From assembly GCA_910584865.1 (NCBI GenBank), contig CAJUCE010000021.1, forward strand, positions 24,484-88,483: a stretch of 64,000 nucleotides of DNA. The letters run 5' to 3'. The stretch is from an uncultured Acetatifactor sp. Lineage in GTDB: Bacteria; Bacillota; Clostridia; Lachnospirales; Lachnospiraceae. A model generated the notes under the pieces. It was not told where the DNA came from, did not search any database, and saw nothing but the letters and a program-made list of their open reading frames with translations. Shown piece after piece: positions 53,150 to 62,265 of the stretch. How positions within the stretch are numbered: the first letter of the stretch is position 1; every line of letters begins with the position of its first letter. The position numbers were made by a program, and so were the translations under genes.

Positions 53150-53653
53150 ATGAGAAACAGGTATTTTGTCCATGAAAGCAGCTATATAGATGAGAATGTG
53201 GAGATAGGTGAAGGAACAAAGATATGGCATTTTTGCCATATACAATCGGGAGCGAGAATCGGAAAAAACTGTTCTTTAGGGCAGAATGTAAATGTGGCAA
53301 ACAATGTTGTTATCGGTGATTCCTGCAAAATACAGAATAATGTGTCGCTTTATGAGGGAGTGGAATTGGAGGACGGCGTATTCTGCGGTCCGTCCTGTGT
53401 GTTTACCAATGATTTGACGCCGAGGGCGGAGTATCCGAAAGGACATAAGAATTATAAAAAGACGTTTATAAAGAGAGGTGCGTCTATTGGAGCTAATGCC
53501 ACAATTGTATGCGGGCATACGATTGGAAGATATGCAATGGTGGCTGCCGGGGCAGTGGTGACGGGGGATGTGCCGGACTATGCGCTGGTGGCGGGGGTGC
53601 CGGCACGGATAGTCGGATATGTGGACGAGAAAGGATATAAAGTTCAGATTTAG
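53150..53653 (+). CDS. UDP-2-acetamido-3-amino-glucuronate N-acetyltransferase (WbpD-like)
   Basis: 167 residues, AAAGGAGG upstream. A left-handed beta-helix acetyltransferase with IGEGTKIWHFCHIQ, VNVANNVVIGD and NDLTPRAEYP, all hallmarks of WbpD/WlbB. It acetylates the 3-amino group made by the WbpE-type enzyme. It ends seven bases before the first of the AT-rich genes. Confidence 0.9.
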   Translation: MRNRYFVHESSYIDENVEIGEGTKIWHFCHIQSGARIGKNCSLGQNVNVANNVVIGDSCKIQNNVSLYEGVELEDGVFCGPSCVFTNDLTPRAEYPKGHKNYKKTFIKRGASIGANATIVCGHTIGRYAMVAAGAVVTGDVPDYALVAGVPARIVGYVDEKGYKVQI

Positions 53654-53659
53654 AAAAAT

Positions 53660-54763
53660 ATGAAAATTTTATTTTTATCAGCAGCTAATAGTATACATAC
53701 GGTCCGTTGGGTAAATGCATTGGCAGAGCGTGGAAATGAGGTTACGCTTGTATCGAAGGCAGATCATCAGGAAGACCATAAAAATAGCATTTCCGGAAAG
53801 GTGAAGGTTATTTATTTGCCCGTAAAGGGAATGAAAGGGTATTACCTGAATGCTTTAACACTGAAAAAGATATGTACAAAAGTTGGCGCTGATGTAATTA
53901 ATGTACACTATGCCAGCGGGTATGGCACATTAGCGCGCATAGCGCGATTGCCGCATATTGTGCTGTCAGTGTGGGGGAGTGATGTGTACGATTTTCCGTA
54001 TGAGAACCGGATGAAAAGATATATCCTGGAGAAGAATTTGAAATATGCAGCTGTCATCGCTTCCACCAGCCAGGTGATGGCTGGACAGACCAGGAAATTT
54101 TTGAAAGAAAACAAAGATATATATATTACGCCTTTTGGAGTGGATATCAAACAGTTTGCTCCGGAAGCCGGAATAAAAAAAGATGCAGAAGAAACAGTAT
54201 TTGGAATTGTAAAAAGTCTGTCGCCAAAGTATGGTATTGGAATGATAATATGGGCATTTACTGTTTTGGTGAACAGATTGACAGATGAAGAGAAAAAGAG
54301 AGTAAGACTGGAAATTTATGGAAAGGGAGAGCAGGAGGCGGAACTCAAAGCTTTGACAGAGAAATTGCACATGGAGGAGAAAGTATTTTTCAGGGGATGG
54401 GTTCCCAATAATCAAGTGCCTGATATTCTAAGAGGACTGGATATATTTGTGCTGGGAAGTGAACGGGAGAGTGAAAGTTTTGGTGTGGCTGCAGTAGAGG
54501 CCATGGCGTGTGGAATTCCTGTGGTGGCGACAAGTGTTTCAGGTTTTCGGGAAGTGATAGAGAATGGTGTGACAGGCTTTTTGGTTCCGGTAAGGGACAC
54601 TGACGCAATGGCCAGAAGGATGATGGAACTGTACCGGGATAGAGGGCTGAGGAAGCGGCTGGGGGATCAGGGGAGAAGAAGAGTAGAGAGATTGTATGAT
54701 TGGGATTCCTGTGTAGACAGGATGTTGGAATGTTACAAAAAAGGACTTCGTAAGAGGAATTGA
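53660..54763 (+). CDS. Glycosyltransferase family 4
   Basis: 367 residues. GT-B fold with start MKILFLSAANSIHTVRW, FGIVKSLSPKYG and donor-site FVLGSERESESFGVAAVEAMACGIPVVAT shortened here to key parts ESFGVAAVEAMACG. The conserved Glu pair of the EX7E motif lies there. It is the first gene of the AT-rich segment of the operon. It adds an unknown sugar to the lipid-linked repeat unit. Confidence 0.88.
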   Translation: MKILFLSAANSIHTVRWVNALAERGNEVTLVSKADHQEDHKNSISGKVKVIYLPVKGMKGYYLNALTLKKICTKVGADVINVHYASGYGTLARIARLPHIVLSVWGSDVYDFPYENRMKRYILEKNLKYAAVIASTSQVMAGQTRKFLKENKDIYITPFGVDIKQFAPEAGIKKDAEETVFGIVKSLSPKYGIGMIIWAFTVLVNRLTDEEKKRVRLEIYGKGEQEAELKALTEKLHMEEKVFFRGWVPNNQVPDILRGLDIFVLGSERESESFGVAAVEAMACGIPVVATSVSGFREVIENGVTGFLVPVRDTDAMARRMMELYRDRGLRKRLGDQGRRRVERLYDWDSCVDRMLECYKKGLRKRN

Positions 54764-54765
54764 TT

Positions 54766-55866
54766 ATGGAAAAAAGATGTATTTTTCATATACCGAATTA
54801 TTTGGATGTAAACAGAGCTTCTGCTTCGCAGATAAGACCCCAAAAGATGAAGACGGCTTTTGAAGAAAATGGGTATTTGGTAGATGTCGTTTGGGGATAT
54901 GGAAAAGAGCGCAGGAAGCAAATTGCAAAAATTAAGAAAAATATAAAGAATGGTACCATGTATGACTTTTTGTACTCTGAAAGCAGCACAATGCCTACAC
55001 TGTTGACGGAAAAACATCATTTGCCCATATATCCTTTTTTAGACTTCGGTTTTTTTAAATATATTAAGCGACATGGTATTAAGATTGGCTTGTTTTACCG
55101 GGATATGTATTGGAAATTTCCGGAATATAAAGAGTCGGTAAGGGGACTGAAATATAAAATAGCAATTTCCATGTATCAATATGACTTAAGACAGTATGCA
55201 AAATTGCTTGATAAATTTTATCTGCCATCAAGAGAGTGCTATTCCTATTTGAAAAAGGAGATACCGCTTGACATAGTAGATGTATTACCTCCTGGTTGCA
55301 GTATTTGCGACAAGATTCCAAAAGTAGAAGAGACCACCGGAAAGCTGACATTGCTTTATGTTGGAGGAGTTGGGTACCATTATCAATTAGATAAAGTTGT
55401 AAAGGCGATAGCAGAAGTCCCGGAAGTAGATTTGATTTTATGTTGCAGAAAAGAAGAATGGGAAAGAGAAAAAGAAAACTACAAGGCATATTTAAGAAAA
55501 AATATATATATATGCCATGCAGCAGGAGAGGAATTGGAACGACTGTATCGTAAGGCGCAGATTGGATTAGCATACTTTGATACAGATTTGTATATGAAAA
55601 TGGCAATGCCGTTCAAAGTATTTGAATATATAGGACATGGTCTGCCTGTAATATCTAATGCAGGAACAGTGGCCAGTGATTTTGTCGAAAAAGAGAAAAT
55701 AGGGTGGGTCATACAATATGATATAGAAACACTTTGCAGCCTGTTGAAAGAGTTGTCAGTAAATCAAGATATTTTATCCGAAAAAAGGGAATCCGTTTAC
55801 AGAGCTGCTGAAAGGAATACCTGGCAGCAAAGAGCAAAAAAGGTAGAAAGGGAGTTACGCTTGTAA
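54766..55866 (+). CDS. Glycosyltransferase (GT-B-like)
   Basis: 366 residues from ATG 54766, two bases after the previous stop. The N-terminal half is specific; the C-terminal half has YVGGVGYHYQLDKVV and MPFKVFEYIGHGLPVIS, typical of GT4-like donor domains. No signal peptide is seen. Codons are strongly A/T-ending, unlike genes before 53.6 kb. The sugar is unknown. Confidence 0.8.
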   Translation: MEKRCIFHIPNYLDVNRASASQIRPQKMKTAFEENGYLVDVVWGYGKERRKQIAKIKKNIKNGTMYDFLYSESSTMPTLLTEKHHLPIYPFLDFGFFKYIKRHGIKIGLFYRDMYWKFPEYKESVRGLKYKIAISMYQYDLRQYAKLLDKFYLPSRECYSYLKKEIPLDIVDVLPPGCSICDKIPKVEETTGKLTLLYVGGVGYHYQLDKVVKAIAEVPEVDLILCCRKEEWEREKENYKAYLRKNIYICHAAGEELERLYRKAQIGLAYFDTDLYMKMAMPFKVFEYIGHGLPVISNAGTVASDFVEKEKIGWVIQYDIETLCSLLKELSVNQDILSEKRESVYRAAERNTWQQRAKKVERELRL

Positions 55867-55868
55867 AA

Positions 55869-57260
55869 ATGAGATGGATTATCGTTATTATATTCTTTAT
55901 CTTAATTACATTTTTGTTTTATAAAGCGGCAGGAACCTTGTCCTTAAAGAAGCTGAATATAGTAAGTTTCTGTTATTATAACATTTTGATTTTTAATTAT
56001 ATTGGAGCTTCTCTTGTTTATTTGGGATATCAGGAACACTATCTTATTAAAAAAATCACGAGTGAAGATGTTATTAATAAGACATACTTCACTGTGGTAT
56101 ATGCAACGGTTTCATTGGGAATAGGAATTATCTTTTTTAATAGAATTGCATCTAAACTGAAAGTCAAAGAAAGATATGGCGCGTATTTAAAAAAAGAGAT
56201 TGCTTATAAAAAGAATGAATGGAATACTTTTTTTATTTTACTTGCTGCATCGATGATATGTATTTTGGCAACTATATATGTGTTTTACTGTATAGGATAT
56301 GTCCCTCTTTTTAAAATGTTTCAGAAAGGTTTTGACACTTCTGCAGCAAGAGTTGAGATTGCAAGAAATTTTTCGGGCAATATATACATAAGAAACATTC
56401 TTGTGATTACCATGACGCCTCTGCTTTCCTATGCCGCCTATATTTACTATAGGATAACAAGAAAAAAAGAATGGCTGGGTTTATTTGTGTCACTGTTTGC
56501 CTTATGCTTATTGATTAAAACATATGACTTTTCAAAAAGTCCGATTTTATATTATTTGTTTGGTTTCTATTTTATAGAAGTTGTACTGGGAAATGTAAAG
56601 TCGTTAAAGCGCTTAATGATACTTGGCATTGCATTTGTTGGGATTGTTTTAGTTCAATATAGTATTTTAGGTACAGGCGGAATAGGTTCTTATCTGACAA
56701 TATATTCAGGGCCGCTGGGACGTATCTTCATGACACAAATTGCCACATTGTTTCTTCATATACAGGCTTTTCCGATACAGGCTCCTTACTTACAGGGGAC
56801 CAGCATGCCTACAGTGCTAACTAAATTAGCAGGTTTAGACAACTCATGGGTGCGTTCCGGACGTATTGTGATGGAATTATATAATCGGGCAGGAATAGAA
56901 GCGGGAACCGCAGGGGTAATGAATACGTATTTTGTGGGAGAAGCTTATGCGAATTGGGGGTGGTGGGGAGTTATTGTGTCTCCATTTGTTGTTGCGATTG
57001 TCTTTTCTCTGATTTTCAATTATATGCTTCGATCTGAAAAAAGTCCTTTGAATATAGTTATATATATATCATTGTTGCAGACGTATACAACTTGTCTGGA
57101 AGGCGGTTTTGTTGATTTTTTGTATAATGCGGGTGTAATCATAATGATAATGGGATTAAAAGGAATTCAAATATTGGCGAATGGCGGTAGAGTACGATTA
57201 AAGAAAAGGCAAAGTAGAGGATATGGACGAAATAGTCAAAAAGTTGCAGAGCCTGTATAA
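55869..57260 (+). CDS. Repeat-unit polymerase (Wzy-like)
   Basis: 463 residues with about ten to twelve membrane helices and a large loop. GEAYANWGWWGV near the C-terminus is typical of oligosaccharide repeat-unit polymerases. It joins repeat units on the outer face of the membrane. Its 3' end overlaps the flippase gene by 38 bases. Such proteins are highly variable, and this one sits in the AT-rich cassette. Confidence 0.82.
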   Translation: MRWIIVIIFFILITFLFYKAAGTLSLKKLNIVSFCYYNILIFNYIGASLVYLGYQEHYLIKKITSEDVINKTYFTVVYATVSLGIGIIFFNRIASKLKVKERYGAYLKKEIAYKKNEWNTFFILLAASMICILATIYVFYCIGYVPLFKMFQKGFDTSAARVEIARNFSGNIYIRNILVITMTPLLSYAAYIYYRITRKKEWLGLFVSLFALCLLIKTYDFSKSPILYYLFGFYFIEVVLGNVKSLKRLMILGIAFVGIVLVQYSILGTGGIGSYLTIYSGPLGRIFMTQIATLFLHIQAFPIQAPYLQGTSMPTVLTKLAGLDNSWVRSGRIVMELYNRAGIEAGTAGVMNTYFVGEAYANWGWWGVIVSPFVVAIVFSLIFNYMLRSEKSPLNIVIYISLLQTYTTCLEGGFVDFLYNAGVIIMIMGLKGIQILANGGRVRLKKRQSRGYGRNSQKVAEPV

Positions 57261-58473
57261 AAGAGGCTTTTTTCACATTTTTGCAGGAGGTATATGTTCT
57301 AAGCTGGTAGCCTTTGTCTCCAGTATTGTGATTGTGCGTCTTGTGGATAAGGAGGCCTATGCGGCTTTAGCCTATGCAGATAATATTTATTCCTATGTGA
57401 CGCTGGTAGCCGGTTTGGGAATGGCATCTGCTGTACTGAAGTATTCCATGGGGGAAAACAGGGATAAGAATGATTCATTTTATCGTTTTTCTATGGTGTA
57501 TGGAACATTATTTCAGGTTGTTTTGCTTGTGTTGATTTCTATCGTAGTCAGTAAAGTGGATGTCCCTTTTAAAGAGACATCCGCTTTATTGTATAGCCTT
57601 TTGCCGTATGGATTTTTATACTATTGGGCATTGTTGCTTCAATCTTTTTTTCGGACAGAATTGAAAAATAATAGATATGCCCAATTTTCTTTTTTGCAGA
57701 TTTTGTTGGTTTTCATACTGACTGTTTTAGGAATAAAAATTGCAGGAGTTGGAGCGGTGCCCTTTGCCCGTACAATTGCATTAGTTCTTGTTATTGCAGT
57801 ATATGGACGTCCATTTTTTCAAAGAGTGTGGCATGCTAATTTACAGAGGCTGGAAAAAAGCGAAATCCGCGGATTTATGGCTATGGCGATTTCCTTATTG
57901 GTCAGCAATATCTTTTCTATGATAATGCCATTGAATGAAACATTTTTGGTCAATAATATGATTGCGGATGAAGTTGCAACTGCGAACTATAAAGTTGCTA
58001 ATTTGATTCCGAGCCAATTACCCTTTGTGACAAGTTCTATTGTTATTTATTTCTTCCCCATTCTCGCTAAGGAGCAGGACAAGAAAAAAGTATGGGATAG
58101 CGCAAAGCAAGTTGGTAGAAATATTTTTCTTTTGATTACGTTTATCAGTCTGGTTGGTTTTATCATAACTCCATTCCTTATAAGGTTTGTTTATGGAAGT
58201 AAATACGATGATGCAAGAGTTATATCAGGAATGTTGTGGATCGTATATGGATTGAATGCGGGCATGCGTATGATGCCAATGAATATATTACCGGCAGTAG
58301 GATGCGTTAGATATAATGTTATTCTCTCTATGTTTTCGTGTATTATACATTTGGTCTTAGATTATATCTTTATAAAAAATCTGGGGGTATATGGCGCCGC
58401 CTTTGCAACAGGAATTGTCTATTTAGTGTCAGGGGTATTGTATTGGTATTATCTATTCAAAATAACGAGGTAG
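57223..58473 (+). CDS. Polysaccharide flippase (Wzx-like)
   Basis: 416 residues, about twelve helices. The start FHIFAGGICSKLVAFVSSIVIV and the LVDKEAYAALAYADNIYSY segment match Wzx/RfbX proteins of the MOP superfamily. It moves the undecaprenyl-linked repeat unit across the membrane for Wzy. ATG 57223 lies inside the end of the wzy gene; AGAGGAT precedes it. Confidence 0.88.
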   Translation: MDEIVKKLQSLYKRGFFHIFAGGICSKLVAFVSSIVIVRLVDKEAYAALAYADNIYSYVTLVAGLGMASAVLKYSMGENRDKNDSFYRFSMVYGTLFQVVLLVLISIVVSKVDVPFKETSALLYSLLPYGFLYYWALLLQSFFRTELKNNRYAQFSFLQILLVFILTVLGIKIAGVGAVPFARTIALVLVIAVYGRPFFQRVWHANLQRLEKSEIRGFMAMAISLLVSNIFSMIMPLNETFLVNNMIADEVATANYKVANLIPSQLPFVTSSIVIYFFPILAKEQDKKKVWDSAKQVGRNIFLLITFISLVGFIITPFLIRFVYGSKYDDARVISGMLWIVYGLNAGMRMMPMNILPAVGCVRYNVILSMFSCIIHLVLDYIFIKNLGVYGAAFATGIVYLVSGVLYWYYLFKITR

Positions 58474-58480
58474 ATGTCTT

Positions 58481-60241
58481 ATGGCGACTATATTTGGGGT
58501 ATTAGGGGAACAGAGAGACAAGATTGAAAATTTATCTGTATTTAATAAAGATGAAATTACTGGAAAGGTATATGGAAGGGCAGAGTATCGTGGAGTGCTG
58601 CTAGAACGAAATGTAAGCGATAAGTTTATGGAGGATAAATGTCTTTTAGAAGATGAAGAAATTCTGCTTCTCCTGGAAGGTGTGATTCTGAATTTATCTG
58701 AATTGATGGAGAAGTATGATGTATGGAGTTGCTTTGAGTTACTCAAGGTATTATATAACTCCAAAGGAGAAGATTTCTTTTCCGTATTGAGGGGGAATTT
58801 TTGTGGTTGTCTGTTTGATAAAAGAGAAGAAAAGGGCATTATCTTTACAGATCATTTAGGAAATCAACCGCTTTATTACTGTATATCTAAAACTAAAGTG
58901 TTTTTTTCGTCTAGTATCAAGAAAGTTAAGGATTATTGTCAAAGTGAAGTTGACATATCTTTGAATCTGGCAGGTGCATATTCATTAGTGACATATGCGT
59001 ATATGTACGATAATTTGACATTATGTAATAATATATATCGTCTGCGTCCGGGATGTTACCTGGTTTGTGATTCTACAGGTGTAAAAGAAAAAGAATACTA
59101 TCATTTGAATTTTGAACAAAAAGAAATATCCATGGAAGAGGCGATAGATAACCTTGATAAGCTTTTTTTAAGAGCAGTAGCGCTTCAGGTACAGAAAAAT
59201 AAAGAAAATGGATATTACAATTTTGCTCCTTTAAGTGCAGGATTAGATTCCAGAATAACGACATATGCGCTTAATCGCCTTGAAGCGGAAAATGTAGTAA
59301 ATTTCACTTATTCCGAGTCAGGAGAGCTGGACCAGGAAATACCGATGAAAATTGCCAGGGAGTTGAAGAACAAATGGCTGTTTAAAAGCTTAGACTGGGG
59401 ATGGGATCTTCTTGATATTGAAAAGTCCATAAAACTGGGAGACAGTAAAGTCTACTATGCCTGGATATCCCAGTTGGAGGATTTTATGAGCATGGTTTCG
59501 AAAGATAATATGGGTATCATACATACTGGTGTAATCGGAGATGTTGTGATAGGAACTTTTTGGAAATGTATAAAAGATTTTCAAGATAATAAAGAATATA
59601 AGTTGGGAGATGGCGCGTATTCAAAAAAGCTGATAAGCCGGTTAGATGAACTGGGAGTAAGAAATAGCTTTCCAAATTATGAAGAAGGTATGTATTATAA
59701 TCGAGCACTTAATGGGGCTTGTTTAGGCTATTCAATTGTATTTCAGAAGTATACGGAATGTATGTCTCCTTTTATGAATATTGATTTTTTAAATTTCTGT
59801 TTGAGTCTTCCCATAGAGTATAGGAGCCAACATAATATTTATTATAAGTGGGTTAGAAAATATTATCCGGAAGCGGCAAAATATAGTCATAATGGTTTAA
59901 AAATTACATCTGGTAATGGCTATATCAAAATGAATGGTAAAAGAATATATTTAGATACAATTCCTTCGAGAATTTTACTAAAAATGCGGAATAGTTCTGC
60001 AAGTGGAATGAATCCAATGGAATATTGGTATAGGAATAATATTAAATTAAAAAATAAAATGGATACCTATTTTCAGGAGAACGTGGAGTGCCTGAAGAGG
60101 GAACCAATATTATATCAGGATGTTATGAATTTATATAATACAGGAACTGCTATTGAAAAAAATATGTGTATTAGTTTGGCAGGGTATGTCTCTTTGCTGT
60201 GGGGAAAAGACAAATACGCAGAAGGCTTTGAGAGATTATGA
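58481..60241 (+). CDS. Asparagine-synthase-like amidotransferase lacking the glutaminase Cys
   Basis: 586 residues. The N-terminal half has the shape of a class II glutaminase domain, but the protein begins MATIFGV, without the Cys2 nucleophile. The ATP pyrophosphatase loop is intact as LSAGLDSR (about residue 250). In polysaccharide loci such proteins (WbpS type) amidate uronic acid carboxyls, here perhaps the diacetamido-glucuronate. Without Cys2 it would need free ammonia or a partner. It overlaps the next gene by four bases. Confidence 0.8.
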   Translation: MATIFGVLGEQRDKIENLSVFNKDEITGKVYGRAEYRGVLLERNVSDKFMEDKCLLEDEEILLLLEGVILNLSELMEKYDVWSCFELLKVLYNSKGEDFFSVLRGNFCGCLFDKREEKGIIFTDHLGNQPLYYCISKTKVFFSSSIKKVKDYCQSEVDISLNLAGAYSLVTYAYMYDNLTLCNNIYRLRPGCYLVCDSTGVKEKEYYHLNFEQKEISMEEAIDNLDKLFLRAVALQVQKNKENGYYNFAPLSAGLDSRITTYALNRLEAENVVNFTYSESGELDQEIPMKIARELKNKWLFKSLDWGWDLLDIEKSIKLGDSKVYYAWISQLEDFMSMVSKDNMGIIHTGVIGDVVIGTFWKCIKDFQDNKEYKLGDGAYSKKLISRLDELGVRNSFPNYEEGMYYNRALNGACLGYSIVFQKYTECMSPFMNIDFLNFCLSLPIEYRSQHNIYYKWVRKYYPEAAKYSHNGLKITSGNGYIKMNGKRIYLDTIPSRILLKMRNSSASGMNPMEYWYRNNIKLKNKMDTYFQENVECLKREPILYQDVMNLYNTGTAIEKNMCISLAGYVSLLWGKDKYAEGFERL

Positions 60242-61980
60242 AGAACAGAATACTGTTTCTCTCAGGAGAGAAAGCAACTAAGATATTGCTTTTTCTGGCA
60301 TATAGTGCTTTCTTGGTGTTTCTTATTTACAGATCTTTTTTGTCAGTAGAATTGACAGATGAAGTATATGGCATTGCATCTATTTATAGTATCTATCAGG
60401 GACAGCGTCCGATTATGACATCATGGAATTTATCAACAGGCTGGTTTATACAAGTACCCCTATTTGCACTATATGCGGCCATATGTCCTGATTTAGAAGG
60501 GATTATGCTTTTCTTCAGGCTGATATATATTCTCTTTACCGGACTAAATCTGATGTTAATTTCATATTTACTCTATCGTTTTTGGCAGGACAGGATGGTT
60601 TTCTTTTATATTTTTCCTGCGATGTATTATGTGGCATTTTCTGTATTTTCGGTAAGCTACAATGTTTTTATGTGTGATATATTGCTATTGGTTGCAACAT
60701 TGCTTTTTACATCAAAAAAAGAAAAAGCAGAGAAAATGCATTATTTTATAATGGGTATACTGATGTGCTGTGGCTGCATGGCTTACCCTACACTGATTGT
60801 AACTGCAGTGATATTGACAATCTTGATTTTTTATATAAATAAGGGAAGTTTTCAGGGATTAAAGGTAATATGGTATGTGGCCGGGGGGGTAGTGACAGCC
60901 GCAGCATTCCTTTTATGGATATTTTCCGAGGGTTCAATGGAAATATTTGGTTCGGCTGTCAGTAGCATGCTTTCTTCGCCACATGAGAAATCAAAAGGAA
61001 TAATAGATGCAGAATTTTTGGTAGACGTGTTTTACAAACCGTTTCGGACTTATTTGTCACATATGAGCGCTAAGCTGCTGTGGCTGTATTTGTTATTCAA
61101 TATATTGATATCCTGTATTGCAAAAAAGAAAAAGCAGCTTTGGAATGGAATCGGACTTGTTTCTTTTTTGGCTGTGAATGCATATGTGACTCGAAACATG
61201 ATTGGATATATGGTTGCAGGGGAATGGCTGGCCCTGATGATTTTTATTATCTTTTCAAACAGAAAGCCATGGAAGAAATATGCCGTTTTTTTCTTTATGT
61301 TTTTTGCCTATATGCTGACATACTGTTTTACTTCTGATAACAGGAATGTTTTTACCGCATTTGTAGCTGCCGGACAGATCGTGTTTTTGCTGATGGGTTT
61401 GGTTTTATATGATAACGAGATCTTACCGCATAGATGTGTAGCATTGGCGGCAATGTTGGTTATGGCCATTTCAGGACTGACAGGCGTATACACGTATGTC
61501 TACCGGGATGAACCGGTAGGACAGCTTACCGCAAAGGTGGAAGAAGGGATTTATAAAGGGCTGTATACCATACAGAATCGGAAACAGTTTGTGGAAAAAA
61601 CGGAAAGAATGTTGAAGGAGCAGATTTCGACACAGGATTCTATCTGTGCAGTGACACGAATGCCCATGGTTTATCTGATGGCTAATGCTGAAATCTGCGC
61701 ACCAACTACATGGGATGCGCAATATCTTTCCAGAGGATATATTTCTGCCGCTCCACTGCTGGATTATTTTGAGTCTATGCAGGAAATACCGGATGTTCTG
61801 GTTGCAATGGATATGGATATAGCTGACTTTTATGAAAATCCAAAATATGAAATCAATGAATTTATTGATGAATATTATCAGATGTATTATATGGAAAAAA
61901 TTGAAGGAGTTACATTTTATTTATGGAGAAAAAGAAATAATTCGGGTGTAAATTTTAACGATAGGTTTTCGGGAGGTTGA
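60238..61980 (+). CDS. GT-C-type membrane glycosyltransferase or similar multi-pass protein
   Basis: 580 residues. About ten to twelve helices lie in residues 10-420, followed by a soluble C-terminal domain of about 150 residues. An acidic pair in the first outside loop (VELTDEVYG) fits the GT39/GT-C pattern of polyprenyl-phosphate-sugar-dependent enzymes. It may add a side-branch sugar outside the membrane. It is the last gene of the AT-rich cassette. Confidence 0.7.
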   Translation: MKNRILFLSGEKATKILLFLAYSAFLVFLIYRSFLSVELTDEVYGIASIYSIYQGQRPIMTSWNLSTGWFIQVPLFALYAAICPDLEGIMLFFRLIYILFTGLNLMLISYLLYRFWQDRMVFFYIFPAMYYVAFSVFSVSYNVFMCDILLLVATLLFTSKKEKAEKMHYFIMGILMCCGCMAYPTLIVTAVILTILIFYINKGSFQGLKVIWYVAGGVVTAAAFLLWIFSEGSMEIFGSAVSSMLSSPHEKSKGIIDAEFLVDVFYKPFRTYLSHMSAKLLWLYLLFNILISCIAKKKKQLWNGIGLVSFLAVNAYVTRNMIGYMVAGEWLALMIFIIFSNRKPWKKYAVFFFMFFAYMLTYCFTSDNRNVFTAFVAAGQIVFLLMGLVLYDNEILPHRCVALAAMLVMAISGLTGVYTYVYRDEPVGQLTAKVEEGIYKGLYTIQNRKQFVEKTERMLKEQISTQDSICAVTRMPMVYLMANAEICAPTTWDAQYLSRGYISAAPLLDYFESMQEIPDVLVAMDMDIADFYENPKYEINEFIDEYYQMYYMEKIEGVTFYLWRKRNNSGVNFNDRFSGG

Positions 61981-62018
61981 AATAGGCGCAGCTCTGATGC
62001 TAAAAAGATTTTAGTTCA

Positions 62019-62110
62019 ATGGTGTATTAGCCCAGACCCATGGGCATGCAGGGATGGACTATGGAAAGGTGGATTTGCCTGTGACTGTGGAAGATCAGGA
62101 GGAAGTGCCT
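62019..62110 (+). pseudogene. Decayed copy of the 3' end of a wbpE-type aminotransferase gene
   Basis: 62019-62053 matches 63211-63245 in the intact gene at about 33 of 35 bases. 62053-62090 matches 63258-63295 after an internal deletion, and 62091-62106 matches 63347-63362 after another. The order is kept, so it is an eroded copy with two deletions. The remainder of the 285-base gap 61981-62265 shows no gene. Confidence 0.85.
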
Positions 62111-62265
62111 CGGTCAGTAATGTGGATATAACTGTATATCAGATTTGAGAAACAAAGGAGTATAGACTTTGGAATTTACATTACACACATTTCTATTCGT
62201 ATTTTTATAAATAGGATAAAAAAGCTGTAAGTATTATTTTAAAAGTAGAAAGGAAAGGTATCCCC

